Under the pieces are notes generated by a model. That model had not been told where the DNA came from. It was given only the letters and a program-made list of their open reading frames with translations, and did not search any database. DNA of 64,000 bases from assembly GCA_026982315.1 (NCBI GenBank), contig JALSHI010000014.1, positions 22,144-86,143 on the forward strand, given 5' to 3'. Positions 28,270-37,208 of the stretch are shown here, in pieces. This DNA is from Lysobacterales bacterium (lineage in GTDB: Bacteria; Pseudomonadota; Gammaproteobacteria; Xanthomonadales; Marinicellaceae). Positions within the stretch are counted from its first letter, which is position 1; every line of letters begins with the position of its first letter. The translations under genes and the position numbers were made by a program.

Positions 28270-28293
28270 CATATATTACGGCCGAATTATATG
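28270..28293 (-). promoter_or_regulatory. Candidate ArsR operator palindrome over a TATAAT -10
   Basis: A 24-base inverted repeat (CATATA-t-T-a-CGG, mirrored by CCG-a-A-t-TATATG) has 10 of 12 arm positions paired. On the minus strand it contains TATAAT (28286-28291), a -10 for the arsR-rhodanese-hydrolase operon, with a weak -35 (TTTCCT) 17 bases upstream. The palindrome lies 60 bases before the arsR ATG. Overlap of palindrome and -10 suits autorepression by the ArsR protein. No experimental evidence is available here. Confidence 0.55.
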
Positions 28294-28400
28294 CGAAGCC
28301 GCTAAATTAGGAAAGCATAACACAACCTGAGTGCCGCCCCAAGACTCATGCCCGCTTTATTTTCGCCTTGACGGAAAACGCAAAGCCGCCCAACCGCATG

Positions 28401-28715
28401 TTAAACGCCGCCAAACTTGCTGGTTTGCGCGTGTTCGATGTCCACATCCACGCCCAGTTGATGCAGGCAACGAAGAATCTCTCCCAAATTGGCCTGGTGC
28501 AGTGCCAAGGCTTGTGGGTCAGGGTTCATACCTTCTTCCTCAGCCACCATCATTTCACGCACATCGTATTCCCACTGACGCAAGATTTGCTTTTTTTGCG
28601 CGACGTCAAAACGGTCATCCTCAAGCACCCGGCATGGGTGCTGAAAAAACAACGAAGGATCCTTGATGGCCTCATTAAAAAGGGGCTGATTTGGCTTGTC
28701 CGACTGATGCATCAT
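28401..28715 (-). CDS. Conserved hypothetical protein of about 104 residues
   Basis: The protein is soluble and acidic, with helical segments QKKQILRQWEYDVREMMVAEEEG and ALHQANLGEILRCLHQLG. The pattern of an acidic helix after a DDRFD-like start resembles an uncharacterised proteobacterial family of short helical proteins. No known motif, signal peptide or membrane segment is present. An AGAGGA ribosome binding site precedes tandem ATG codons at 28715 and 28712. It is a single gene between arsR and proB. I cannot assign a function. Confidence 0.7.
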   Translation of the reverse strand: MMHQSDKPNQPLFNEAIKDPSLFFQHPCRVLEDDRFDVAQKKQILRQWEYDVREMMVAEEEGMNPDPQALALHQANLGEILRCLHQLGVDVDIEHAQTSKFGGV

Positions 28716-28793
28716 GTATCCTCTGGTCGTGGGTTGTGTTCACTATCACTATGGTCTTTGCATCCGTTTTCAAGTCTGATACCGGATAACCAG

Positions 28794-29627
28794 TCACCCC
28801 TGCTCAACAGCCGCGGCCAGAAACTGGCTGTGCGGCAATTCTCCCCTCAAAGCCTTGAGAATGAAGCCGGTTTGCCTGCCATGCACAATACGCATATGAA
28901 TGCCATGCTTCTGGCAAATTTCAGCAGCTTGCAGCTTGGATGTCATGCCACCGGTACCCAAAGGCATCTCGCGCTCATCGATATAATGGCGAACATCGGT
29001 AAGACTGGTAATGCGTTCCAACAATCTGGCCTGCCCGGACTTGTGGGGGTTGCGATCAAACAAACCCGCCACATCGGAAGCCACGATCAACTCATCCGCG
29101 TTTAACAGCGCCGCCACATAGGCCGACAGTTTGTCATTATCACCAAATACCAATTCGTCGGTCGCCACCGTGTCGTTCTCGTTGACCACAGGCAAGTACC
29201 CATTGTGCAGTAAATCGTTCAAGGTGGTTTGGGTGTTATGTCGTGCCACAGGATTGTCAAAATCCCGGTAAGTCAGCAGACACTGGGCGGAACGCACACC
29301 GAAGTCACGGAAAATTTCATGGTACATTTGCATCAGCAAGGGCTGGCCAATGGCGGCCATAGCCTGCTTGGAACCGGCCGCAGGCCAGCGATTAACCGCC
29401 ACAAACTGGCGTGCCGCGGCAATGGCGCCGGAAGAAACCAGCACCACCTCACAGGGGGCATCGGCGTCGTTCTGCAGCGCCAGAATTTGCCGTGCCAGGT
29501 CTTCAATTTTTCCGCGCGATATGAGCTCACTGCCCGCCGTCAGGGTGCTGGAGCCAATTTTCACCACCAGTCTGCAGCGGGGTTTTCCGGCAGGTTTGAG
29601 AGCAGACTCAGGCACGGATATGTCCAT
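28794..29627 (-). CDS. proB: Glutamate 5-kinase without PUA domain
   Basis: ProB phosphorylates glutamate in the first step of proline synthesis. The 277-residue product has the amino-acid-kinase fold: KIGSSTLT, VSSGAIAAA, NENDTVATDELVFGDNDKLSAYVA and GTGGMTSKLQAA. It ends where the catalytic domain ends, so the C-terminal PUA domain of about 90 residues found in the E. coli enzyme is absent; short forms of this kind are known. It overlaps the proA end by 20 bases, in the order proA then proB. Confidence 0.92.
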   Translation of the reverse strand: MDISVPESALKPAGKPRCRLVVKIGSSTLTAGSELISRGKIEDLARQILALQNDADAPCEVVLVSSGAIAAARQFVAVNRWPAAGSKQAMAAIGQPLLMQMYHEIFRDFGVRSAQCLLTYRDFDNPVARHNTQTTLNDLLHNGYLPVVNENDTVATDELVFGDNDKLSAYVAALLNADELIVASDVAGLFDRNPHKSGQARLLERITSLTDVRHYIDEREMPLGTGGMTSKLQAAEICQKHGIHMRIVHGRQTGFILKALRGELPHSQFLAAAVEQG

Positions 29628-30795
29628 CGCCGTTGACGAACCACTTGTTGGTCACCAGTTCAGACAAACCCAGCGGCCCGCGAAAATGCAGTTTTTGGGT
29701 GCTAATGGCGATTTCCGCACCCAAACCGAACTGGCCGCCGTCGGTGAACCGGGTAGACGCATTGTGATAAACCGCCGCACAGTCCACTGCCTGCTGGAAC
29801 TGTTCGGCGATGGCCTTGTCGGCCGTGACAATACTGGCTGAGTGGCCGCCGGAATGACGGTTGATGGCCTCAATGGCCGCATTCACATCCGGCACCTGGC
29901 CCAACATGATATTTTCTGACAGGAATTCCTCGTCCCACATGCGTGCACCCGGTATTGGATGGGCCTCCGGCAGCCACTGGCGCAAGGCCTCATCGGCATA
30001 GATTCGCAAACCCGCTTGTTTCAAAGCGGTGAACAAGGCGTTCACTTTTTCAGACAAGTCCGGCCACTGGGCATCAATGAGTATCTTATCCAGAGCATTG
30101 CATACACTGAGCCGTTGCTTGCCGTTGACAGCAATGGCGGTGGCCATGTCGGCATCAGCGCCCGAATGAATGTACAAAAAGTTATTGCCGCGGCCACTGA
30201 CCAGAACCGGCGCAGCACTGTGGCGCTGAACAAACTCAATCAGACGATCTCCACCGCGGGGAATCACCAGGTCAAAATGAGGCTGGCCGCTTTCGATCAT
30301 GATGCGGGTTTGGGCCCGATCCATTTGCAGATATTGCACAAAATCCGGGTCTACGGCATTGTCCTGCAAGGCCTGACGCCACAAATCCGTGAGCAACAAA
30401 TTGCTGTGGCGGGCTTCCTTGCCGCCTTTCAGCAGAGTCCGGTTACCCGCCTTGAAAGCGGTAATGGCCGCTTCCACCGTCACATCAGGACGAGACTCAT
30501 AGATAATCAAAATGGTGCCAAAAGGCACCTGGCGATTTTCAATGTGCAGACCATCTTCACGAGTGTGTTCGTACAAAACCGTTCCCTCCGGATCGGGCAA
30601 AGCCATCACTGCATCAATGGCCTGAATCATGCCGGCGATTTTGTTGGCATCCACTTTCAGCCGGTCATACAACGCCTGGTCAGTGGAATCACAGGCCGCC
30701 AAATCGCGGGCATTGGCCGCCTGTAATGCCTGGCTGTTTTCAGCAATAAGCGCTTTGAGACGCCGGAGTACATTGTTTTTTTGTGCTGTCTGCAT
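29608..30795 (-). CDS. proA: Glutamate-5-semialdehyde dehydrogenase
   Basis: ProA reduces glutamyl-5-phosphate to glutamate-5-semialdehyde in proline synthesis. The 395-residue protein (ATG at 30795, MQTAQKNNVLRRLKAL) contains the catalytic Cys in NGKQRLSVCNALD and the NADP-binding blocks of the aldehyde dehydrogenase superfamily. Most ProA proteins are about 415-420 residues with an N-terminal helix before this point, so the start may be short; an in-frame TTG at 30837 adds 14 residues without a clear ribosome binding site. It is upstream of and overlaps proB, the reverse of the common proB-proA order. Confidence 0.93.
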   Translation of the reverse strand: MQTAQKNNVLRRLKALIAENSQALQAANARDLAACDSTDQALYDRLKVDANKIAGMIQAIDAVMALPDPEGTVLYEHTREDGLHIENRQVPFGTILIIYESRPDVTVEAAITAFKAGNRTLLKGGKEARHSNLLLTDLWRQALQDNAVDPDFVQYLQMDRAQTRIMIESGQPHFDLVIPRGGDRLIEFVQRHSAAPVLVSGRGNNFLYIHSGADADMATAIAVNGKQRLSVCNALDKILIDAQWPDLSEKVNALFTALKQAGLRIYADEALRQWLPEAHPIPGARMWDEEFLSENIMLGQVPDVNAAIEAINRHSGGHSASIVTADKAIAEQFQQAVDCAAVYHNASTRFTDGGQFGLGAEIAISTQKLHFRGPLGLSELVTNKWFVNGDGHIRA

Positions 30796-30860
30796 GGTCA
30801 AAAGGCAGAGTTGGGGGTTGATTCTCGAGTGTAACAAAACCGCTCAACAAATCGAACTGT

Positions 30861-32813
30861 TCATTGTGCAGAGGGCGGAGTTTCACCATTCTTGTCCATA
30901 TCAGCAATCTCGATGCGATTTTTCCCCATGCGCTTGGCGCGGTACAAGGCATTGTCAATGGCGTCAAAATGATTGGTCAGACTGTGCCGCCGGTCCAGCA
31001 GCGCCACGCCAATGGAAAGACTAACAGGCATGTCAGACAGGCCCACACGCTGAGGAATGTTCTTTGCCAAACGGGACAACTCCTCAAGCATATGCATAAC
31101 CTGTGGCAAATTTCGTACGGGCAGCACCAACAGAAATTCTTCCCCACCCACGCGGCCCACTTGCCCTTCACCGGCCAACACCTGTCGGCAAATGGCGCCA
31201 AATTCTTTTAGCACATTGTCTCCAACCAAATGACCAAAACGGTCGTTAATCTGTTTAAAATTATCGAAGTCTATCAATGCCAGGCCACAGTCAGTCAGGC
31301 AATCATCATGAAAAACCTGCTGGGCTTTTTGCAAAATACTGCCACGGTTGAGCAAGCCTGTCAGATGATCGTGGGTGGCCAACCACTGGAAACGCTGGCG
31401 TTGATGACGAAACCGCCACCCCACATAGATCAGCAAGCCAATAAGCAGGGAAAAAAACAGTAACAATCGGTCTTGCCACAGGCTTTCTCTTGCCTGAGCC
31501 TTGAGTTGCGCTGCCTGTAATTGGTTCTGTTTGGCCAGCAAGGCATTTTCTGTTTGGCTATTCTCCAATTCATAACGAGCCCGCATAAAATGAAGCTGGC
31601 TGGTGGATTTTTCCTGCAATAAACGTGTGCGCTCCTGTTGAGCCGCTTCCAGCACATGATAGGCCTGGGCATAGCGCTTTTGCGCCGCCAGTAATCTGGC
31701 ATGAACAAACTGCATTCGATTCAACAACCGCGGTGCATCCATCTGTTGCGCCCATTTTCTGGCCTGTTCCCAGGCTTTTTCCGCCTGATGCGGCTTGTCC
31801 TGCACGAGCCAAAGATTAATTTCCGCCAGGGCCACATCAATCTGCTTTTTGATGTTTCCGGCATTGTGAAAGGTTTTTGCCGCTGTTTCCAGGCGCGCTT
31901 GGGCGGATTGCCATTGTTGTTGTTTGATATCCAGATTGGCCAATTCCAGCAAGGCAAAGGCCACGCCCTGTTGGTCACCAATATTTTCCGCAATTTCCAG
32001 TGATCGCTGAAAAAGCCCCCGGGGTCTGTCAATACGCCCCTGCTCCGCCTGGACTTTAGCCAGCCCGTACAGGGCCATGGACAATTCCATTTTTCTGCCT
32101 GTCTGGCGTGCAAACCGCACCCACTCCTCAAAGTAAGGTTGGGCCAGCTCCGGCTCTCCCCGGTTTTCATAAACCCGGGCCAGAAAACCGGCTATTTCAC
32201 CAGGCCCCATGCCGTCTTTTTGTTCCCGGGACAGCTGGTAGGCCTGCTGTAAATCCTGCAAGGCCAGCAGATAATTGGCCATTTCCGATTCCACCATACC
32301 GCGCAGAATCAGCGCCTCAACCAGGGTATTCTGGTCATGGTGATCTTCAGCCCATTTGGCAACTTCGTCCACCAAGGGCAATGCCGCATCGTGCCTTCCA
32401 AGATCATTGAGCGCAGTGGCTTGACTCAACTGCAAGTTACGATACAGCCAGGGTTGCGATTCCTCAGAAACCAGGTCCAATCCCCGCTGGCTGGATGTCA
32501 ATGCATCCTTGGCCAATCCCAGATAACCCTGGGCATCAGAAAGCAGCCAGTACCCCTGCGCCAGTTCCAACTGTGTGCGACCAGGTTTGACCAGAAATTC
32601 AATCACTTCTGCGACAACTTTATCCGGTTCCGATGCCGCCTCCTGGTACCATTGCTCAAAACGGGAGTCCATGACCGTCAGCGCCCCTGGCGGTAAAGAT
32701 TCGGTAATATGTTCGTCCTGAGCCAGAGCAAAGGTCATGACAGCAGCCGATAAAATCATCACCACCAAGCCGTGCGAAAATGGTTTGTTGTGCTGATTCG
32801 AAATCCGTCTCAT
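30861..32813 (-). CDS. TPR-containing membrane diguanylate cyclase (GGEEF)
   Basis: The protein probably makes cyclic di-GMP in response to a periplasmic or protein signal. It has a signal anchor (about 10-30), a long TPR-like helical region (about 50-400), a coiled coil (LENSQTENALLAKQNQLQAAQLKAQ), a second membrane helix near 460 (LLFFSLLIGLLIYVGW), and a C-terminal GGDEF domain starting DHLTGLLNR. The active-site motif is GGEEF, which should be active. The usual RxxD inhibitory site five residues upstream is not present (LAGEGQVGRV). The ATG at 32813 is chosen over an upstream TTG. Confidence 0.9.
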   Translation of the reverse strand: MRRISNQHNKPFSHGLVVMILSAAVMTFALAQDEHITESLPPGALTVMDSRFEQWYQEAASEPDKVVAEVIEFLVKPGRTQLELAQGYWLLSDAQGYLGLAKDALTSSQRGLDLVSEESQPWLYRNLQLSQATALNDLGRHDAALPLVDEVAKWAEDHHDQNTLVEALILRGMVESEMANYLLALQDLQQAYQLSREQKDGMGPGEIAGFLARVYENRGEPELAQPYFEEWVRFARQTGRKMELSMALYGLAKVQAEQGRIDRPRGLFQRSLEIAENIGDQQGVAFALLELANLDIKQQQWQSAQARLETAAKTFHNAGNIKKQIDVALAEINLWLVQDKPHQAEKAWEQARKWAQQMDAPRLLNRMQFVHARLLAAQKRYAQAYHVLEAAQQERTRLLQEKSTSQLHFMRARYELENSQTENALLAKQNQLQAAQLKAQARESLWQDRLLLFFSLLIGLLIYVGWRFRHQRQRFQWLATHDHLTGLLNRGSILQKAQQVFHDDCLTDCGLALIDFDNFKQINDRFGHLVGDNVLKEFGAICRQVLAGEGQVGRVGGEEFLLVLPVRNLPQVMHMLEELSRLAKNIPQRVGLSDMPVSLSIGVALLDRRHSLTNHFDAIDNALYRAKRMGKNRIEIADMDKNGETPPSAQ

Positions 32814-32838
32814 CTCACAAAAACCGGGCAAACTCTGC

Positions 32839-33264
32839 TTAGGAACAGGTGTAATTGCGTTCCATATCCTCGCAGGCGGTCGTCATTAGCTGCACAAGAA
32901 CCACCTCATCAATGTCGGCCAGTTTTTCGATATGAAGGCAGGAACGCCCGGTGGTATGCCTGCCAAGCTGGGCAAGAAAATCGTGATATTCATCGAAACC
33001 GGACAGAACATAAATGGAGAGACCAGACTTTCGCGGCGAGAATCCGGTCATCAGAAAATCCCCCCGCTGATCTGAGCGCGATAGATAACGGAAACTGCCA
33101 AAACCTACCAGCGTACGCCCCCACATAACCGCCGGCTTGCCGGTAATCCGCCTCATCAAAGCCAACAGGCGAAAGCCATCCGCTTTCCTGACGGGATTTT
33201 CAATGCCATGCAGAAAATCCACCGGGTCCCGGTCAGTGGCCCGAGTCTGGTTGATGTAAGCCAT
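32839..33264 (-). CDS. DUF1801 domain protein
   Basis: The 141-residue protein shows the DUF1801 pattern: NQTRATDRDPVDFLHGI, PAVMWGRTLVGFGSFRY, GFSPRKSGLSIYVL and GRSCLHIEKLADIDEVVL. This fold is related to YdhG-like proteins and, more distantly, to ferritin-independent iron-binding families; the biochemical role is unknown. It lies 64 bases after the Rieske gene and ends 25 bases before the cyclase start, all in one orientation, so it is probably co-transcribed. Confidence 0.85.
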   Translation of the reverse strand: MAYINQTRATDRDPVDFLHGIENPVRKADGFRLLALMRRITGKPAVMWGRTLVGFGSFRYLSRSDQRGDFLMTGFSPRKSGLSIYVLSGFDEYHDFLAQLGRHTTGRSCLHIEKLADIDEVVLVQLMTTACEDMERNYTCS

Positions 33265-33328
33265 ATGGCGCCTCCCCTTTGCAAACCAGCCTTGAGCATA
33301 CCACAGCTCTTTGGGGAAGTCCTTGCGG

Positions 33329-33697
33329 CTAGCCTTGCGGGGAAGTCAGGGGAGGTCCGCTCAATATCAGCGACTGGTCGTGTGGATTTTCTTCAATATG
33401 CAATATTTGCAGGCTGGCGCCGCGGCAGGGGCCGGTCACGCAAAAACCGTCATCCGGACGAAATTCGGCACCATGCGCGGGACAAACAAGGCTGCCGTTG
33501 GGGCTGACAAGAAATTGATCCTGGGCAAAATCCATGCGCCGCCCCTGATGGGGACAGGCATTGACAAAGGCTTGCCAGCACCCAGCCTGTACCTGGCGGA
33601 GCATAATGGACAGATGGCGCTCGCCTATGGTCAGACCACGCTCATGCCAGCGCCCGTCACGCAAGGTTTCATCCAGTTTCAGTCTCACTGTGTTCAT
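33329..33697 (-). CDS. Small Rieske [2Fe-2S] protein, coupled to hemE
   Basis: The 122-residue protein is a stand-alone Rieske domain, as in ferredoxin components or small oxygenase partners. Ligands are visible: Cys48-x-His50 (ACPHQG) and Cys72-x-x-His75 (CPAHGAEF). There is no signal peptide or membrane helix, so it is cytosolic. Its ATG overlaps the hemE stop (ATGA at 33694-33697), so it is coupled to hemE. A role in electron supply near haem synthesis is possible but not shown by the sequence. Confidence 0.85.
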   Translation of the reverse strand: MNTVRLKLDETLRDGRWHERGLTIGERHLSIMLRQVQAGCWQAFVNACPHQGRRMDFAQDQFLVSPNGSLVCPAHGAEFRPDDGFCVTGPCRGASLQILHIEENPHDQSLILSGPPLTSPQG

Positions 33698-34749
33698 TTT
33701 CGTGACAATTCATGGACGGCATCCACCATCACGCCCAGTTTTTCCGGCGCCATGTCCGGATGCATGCCATGGCCCAGATTGAAAACATGGCCCGGACCTT
33801 CCCCATAGGCGTTTAACACCTGCTGGACTTCGCGGCGAATCACCGCATCATCGGCATACAATACGCACGGATCCAGATTGCCCTGCAAGGCCACCTTGTC
33901 GGCTGTTAGCTGGCGGGCTTCATTCATATCAGTGGTCCAATCCACGCCCAGGGCATGAGCGCCACTGGCGGCCATGTCTCCCAAAACACTGCCATGCACA
34001 CCTTTGGAAAACAGAATTACCGGCGTTTCAGCATAACCGGCCTGCCGCAAACCGGTGACGATCTGCTGCAAATAGGGCAAGGAAAACTCCCGGTACATGG
34101 CCGGTGACAACACGCCACCCCAGGAGTCAAACACCTGCACGGCATCCGCGCCGCTATCGATTTGCGCCGCCAGATAAGCCACCGTGGCCTGGGCCAGCTT
34201 GTCCAGCAACTGATGCGCCGCGGCTGGCTGGTTAAGCAAAAACGCCTTGGAACGGGCGAAATTCTTGCTGCTACCGCCTTCGATCATATATGTGGCCAAA
34301 GTCCACGGGCTACCGGCAAAACCCAGTAGCGGCACCGCTCCGGCAAGGGTTTTGGCGGTCAGGGCAATGGCATCCATCACATACCGTAAATCATCCATGG
34401 GGTCGGGAACCGGCAGGGCTTCAATATCTGCAGGGGTTTGAATGATTTTTTTGAACTTGGGCCCTTCCCCGGCTGCGAAAAACAATCCCTGGCCCATGGC
34501 ATCGGGAATGGTCAGAATGTCCGAAAAAATAATCACAGCGTCCAGATCAAAACGCCGCAATGGCTGTATGGTTACCTCGCAAGCCAGCTCCGGGTTCGTG
34601 GCCAGCGCCATGAAACTGCCGGCTTTGGCCCGAACCGCCCGATATTCGGGCAAGTAGCGCCCGGCCTGGCGCATGGCCCACACCGGGGTGTACTCTGTGA
34701 GTTGACGTTTGAGCGCGCGCAACAGCGTGTCATTTTTGAGTGGTTTCAT
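33694..34749 (-). CDS. hemE: Uroporphyrinogen decarboxylase
   Basis: HemE removes four acetate carboxyls from uroporphyrinogen III to give coproporphyrinogen III. The 351-residue protein has the signature [16 protein letters not shown] near the start, [14 protein letters not shown], and [14 protein letters not shown]. The length is normal. It is divergent from the AhpD-like gene; its stop overlaps the Rieske start. I see only a weak minus-strand TAAAAT in the upstream gap. Confidence 0.97.
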   Translation of the reverse strand: MKPLKNDTLLRALKRQLTEYTPVWAMRQAGRYLPEYRAVRAKAGSFMALATNPELACEVTIQPLRRFDLDAVIIFSDILTIPDAMGQGLFFAAGEGPKFKKIIQTPADIEALPVPDPMDDLRYVMDAIALTAKTLAGAVPLLGFAGSPWTLATYMIEGGSSKNFARSKAFLLNQPAAAHQLLDKLAQATVAYLAAQIDSGADAVQVFDSWGGVLSPAMYREFSLPYLQQIVTGLRQAGYAETPVILFSKGVHGSVLGDMAASGAHALGVDWTTDMNEARQLTADKVALQGNLDPCVLYADDAVIRREVQQVLNAYGEGPGHVFNLGHGMHPDMAPEKLGVMVDAVHELSRK

Positions 34750-34885
34750 GGAGCAGGGCCCTGAAAAGTCAATAATCGGCCTATTTTACCGTATTCATGC
34801 GCACTCAAAGCACGCAAAAGCCGGCGGGTTTCGAGTAAAATGCCGGGCAGTCGCCTTTATTCACCCTTTTCCAAGCAGGTTCATC

Positions 34886-35458
34886 ATGAGCTGGATACAT
34901 GAAGTGCCATACGAGCAAGCGGATGAAAAGCTCAAGTCCGTCTACGACCAGCTTATTGCGCAACGCGGCAAAATCTCCAACATCCTCAAAGTTCATTCGC
35001 TGAACCCGCAAGCCATGCAGGATCATTTGAATCTGTATATGGGTATCATGTTCGGCAAGTCCCGTCTCAAGCGGGCCGAGCGCGAGGCCATTGCCGTGGT
35101 GGTTTCCCGTGCCAATAATTGTGACTACTGTGTCAACCATCACCGTGAAGCACTGGCTCGTTACCTCAAGGACGAGCCACAGCTTGATGCCATATGCGCG
35201 GACTACACACAAGCCGAATTGCCTGCACGCCTGCGCGCCATGTGTGATTATGCGCATCACTTGACCTGCCAGCCAGGCCAGCAAGACGCCAGCCGAATTG
35301 ACGCCTTGCGTGCCGCAGGCCTGAGCGACAGCGAAATTCTGGATGCGACCCTGGTCACCGCTTATTTTAATTTTGTTAATCGCATTGCCCTGGGGCTGGG
35401 TGTGGCTTTTGATGCCGAAGAGCTTGCCGGTTATACTGATGAAGGGGAACAACGGTGA
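34886..35458 (+). CDS. AhpD/CMD-family peroxidase-related protein
   Basis: The family includes alkylhydroperoxidase AhpD and uncharacterised peroxidase-related proteins. The 190-residue product (MSWIHEVPYEQ, ATG at 34886) has the catalytic Cys79-x-x-Cys82 with His86 (NNCDYCVNHH), flanked by the typical helical segments REAIAVVVSRA and LVTAYFNFVNRIALGLGV. The upstream open frame overlapping hemE is not used. It is a single plus-strand gene. Confidence 0.87.
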   Translation: MSWIHEVPYEQADEKLKSVYDQLIAQRGKISNILKVHSLNPQAMQDHLNLYMGIMFGKSRLKRAEREAIAVVVSRANNCDYCVNHHREALARYLKDEPQLDAICADYTQAELPARLRAMCDYAHHLTCQPGQQDASRIDALRAAGLSDSEILDATLVTAYFNFVNRIALGLGVAFDAEELAGYTDEGEQR

Positions 35459-35587
35459 ATTTTTCCGCCTATTTTTCAACCGGCGCTCCCGGCGTCTATC
35501 CTGCCAACCGGGAACGGCTGAAAATCTTTATGGTCTATGCTCGCAGAACTGCAAAAACATTTTTTCACACCTAACCAGGAATTCCGC

Positions 35588-37045
35588 ATGAAACACCGCT
35601 TGCTTCGCTTCGCCTTGATTGTCTGTTGTGTACTGCTATGGGGTCATCAGACAATGGCGCAATTTCTCCCCCCGGCTGAAAAAGCCGCCGGCGAGGATTC
35701 ACTGGCCACCGGCGATGCGGCTTTCTACTACACGGTCAAAAACAACCATAACGTGCCTGAACTATTGACCATGGGCGGCCGATTTTATCAGGAAAAAAAC
35801 TGGCCGAAATTCACCACGGTCATGGAGCGGGTGAGTGAACTGCGGCCGCATCAGGCCGAGTACCAGTGGCTGGCCGCCAAAGGGCACGCGCTGCAAAATC
35901 ACAAAAGCGCCGCTTACGATCGCCTGATTCGCATGCAGAAACTGGGCCTGGCTTATGACCCTTCCACCGATGATGACTTTGCGCCGGTACGCGGCACTCC
36001 TGTTTATGACTACATCGTCGAAAACCTGCAAGCCAATGGAGAACCCTTTGGCAGTAGCCAGCCGGCTTTTCAGATTGACAAGGCCTGGACGGGGCTGTTG
36101 TATGAAAGTCTGGCCTATGACCCCAAAAGCCGCAGTTTTCTGCTGGGCAGTGTGCGCGATGGCAGCGTCATTCGCATAAAAGATGGCCACCGGCAAACCT
36201 TCATCAGCCCATCCCAAGGCGACCAATCCGGCCCCTGGAGCGTGACAGACCTGGCCGTGGATGCCGCCCATAATCGCCTGTGGGTGGCCAGCACGTCCCT
36301 GCCCCAATACAGCCGTTTCAGTCCCGAAAACCAGGGTATGGCGGGAATATTTGAATATGCGCTGGATAGCGGTCAATTAATCAAGCGTTATGTTTTGCCG
36401 GCCAAGTCCCGCCCGCATCTGATTACCAGCCTGACCGTGGCGCCTGATGGCACTGTCTATTTCAATAACAACATTCGCGGTCATATTTTGCGCATCGACC
36501 CTAAAGTGAAAAAGATTGCTGGTGTACTGGAGTCACCAATCTTCCGCAGCATCAATGGCCTGACGACGGATGAAACCGGCCAGTTTCTTTACTTCAGCGA
36601 CTTTGAATTCGGGCTGTTTGGCATTGACCTGAAGAAAAAACAGCTGCTTGATTTGGCCGATCCTGCCCGGTTTATTGCCGGCGGCATCGATGATGTCATT
36701 TATGACGATAACGGCCTGATTGTTTTCCAGAATGGCATTCGTCCCCAGCGAATCATGCGAATCCAGTTGAGCCCGGACAAACACCGCGCACTCAAGGTCT
36801 ACCCCATTGAGTCGGCAAATCCGCGCTTTGACTTGCCCGGCCATGGCGTAGTGGTGGCTGACAAACTCTATTATGTGGCCAACAGTCAGTGGCGAAAGAT
36901 GGACGCACGCGGTTTACTCAAGGATGGCGAGCAATGGAGCGACCAGCTGATTATGGTCACCGACAAACACTACAAAGAAGCCGCTCGCGACAAACGCGAA
37001 GCCGATATCGAAAACTACAAGAAAAAGCTGGGGCTGTCACACTAG
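35588..37045 (+). CDS. Exported protein with TPR-like N-terminus and SMP-30/NHL-type beta-propeller
   Basis: The 485-residue protein has a signal peptide ending near QTMAQ, an N-terminal helical pair-rich part (about 45-130: YYTVKNNHNVPELLTMGGRF, WPKFTTVMERVSELRP, YQWLAAKGHAL) typical of TPR, and a C-terminal half with repeated propeller blades (SLTVAPDGTVYF, GLTTDETGQFLYFS, GIDDVIYDDNGLIVF). The blades suggest sugar-lactonase-like or sensor binding, but no metal triad is clear. AGGA at 35577-35580 sets the start. The gene ends near the MerR-type promoter. Function unknown. Confidence 0.75.
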   Translation: MKHRLLRFALIVCCVLLWGHQTMAQFLPPAEKAAGEDSLATGDAAFYYTVKNNHNVPELLTMGGRFYQEKNWPKFTTVMERVSELRPHQAEYQWLAAKGHALQNHKSAAYDRLIRMQKLGLAYDPSTDDDFAPVRGTPVYDYIVENLQANGEPFGSSQPAFQIDKAWTGLLYESLAYDPKSRSFLLGSVRDGSVIRIKDGHRQTFISPSQGDQSGPWSVTDLAVDAAHNRLWVASTSLPQYSRFSPENQGMAGIFEYALDSGQLIKRYVLPAKSRPHLITSLTVAPDGTVYFNNNIRGHILRIDPKVKKIAGVLESPIFRSINGLTTDETGQFLYFSDFEFGLFGIDLKKKQLLDLADPARFIAGGIDDVIYDDNGLIVFQNGIRPQRIMRIQLSPDKHRALKVYPIESANPRFDLPGHGVVVADKLYYVANSQWRKMDARGLLKDGEQWSDQLIMVTDKHYKEAARDKREADIENYKKKLGLSH

Positions 37046-37141
37046 CTCCCCTTTTCACTGCCTTTTCGATCACCGGCGACCTGGTGACCATTGCCGTTTC
37101 CCATGACAGGGCAGTTTTGTGCGTTTTTTCTGGCATTGGAC

Positions 37142-37172
37142 TTGAACCTGTAGTTACTACAGGTTTTATACT
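37142..37172 (+). promoter_or_regulatory. MerR-family-type promoter/operator
   Basis: A -35 TTGAAC (37142-37147) and -10 TATACT (37167-37172) are separated by 19 bases, and a perfect 9-base inverted repeat (arms AACCTGTAG and CTACAGGTT, centre TTA, 37145-37165) fills the spacer. A long 19-base spacer with a central dyad is diagnostic of promoters activated by MerR-family metal sensors (ZntR, CadR, MerR types). It lies 36 bases before the GDCCVxC gene. No merR-type gene lies in this window. Confidence 0.75.
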
Positions 37173-37208
37173 TCCGTAAAGAAAGTAAACCAACCTGGTG
37201 TCTTGCCC

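Noticed and set aside
28368..29105. Plus-strand open frame across the small unknown gene and proB
   Set aside because: Runs antisense to proB and to a minus-strand gene with a good ribosome binding site.
29959..30726. Plus-strand open frame opposite proA
   Set aside because: Antisense to a clear ProA reading frame; composition is a reverse-frame shadow.
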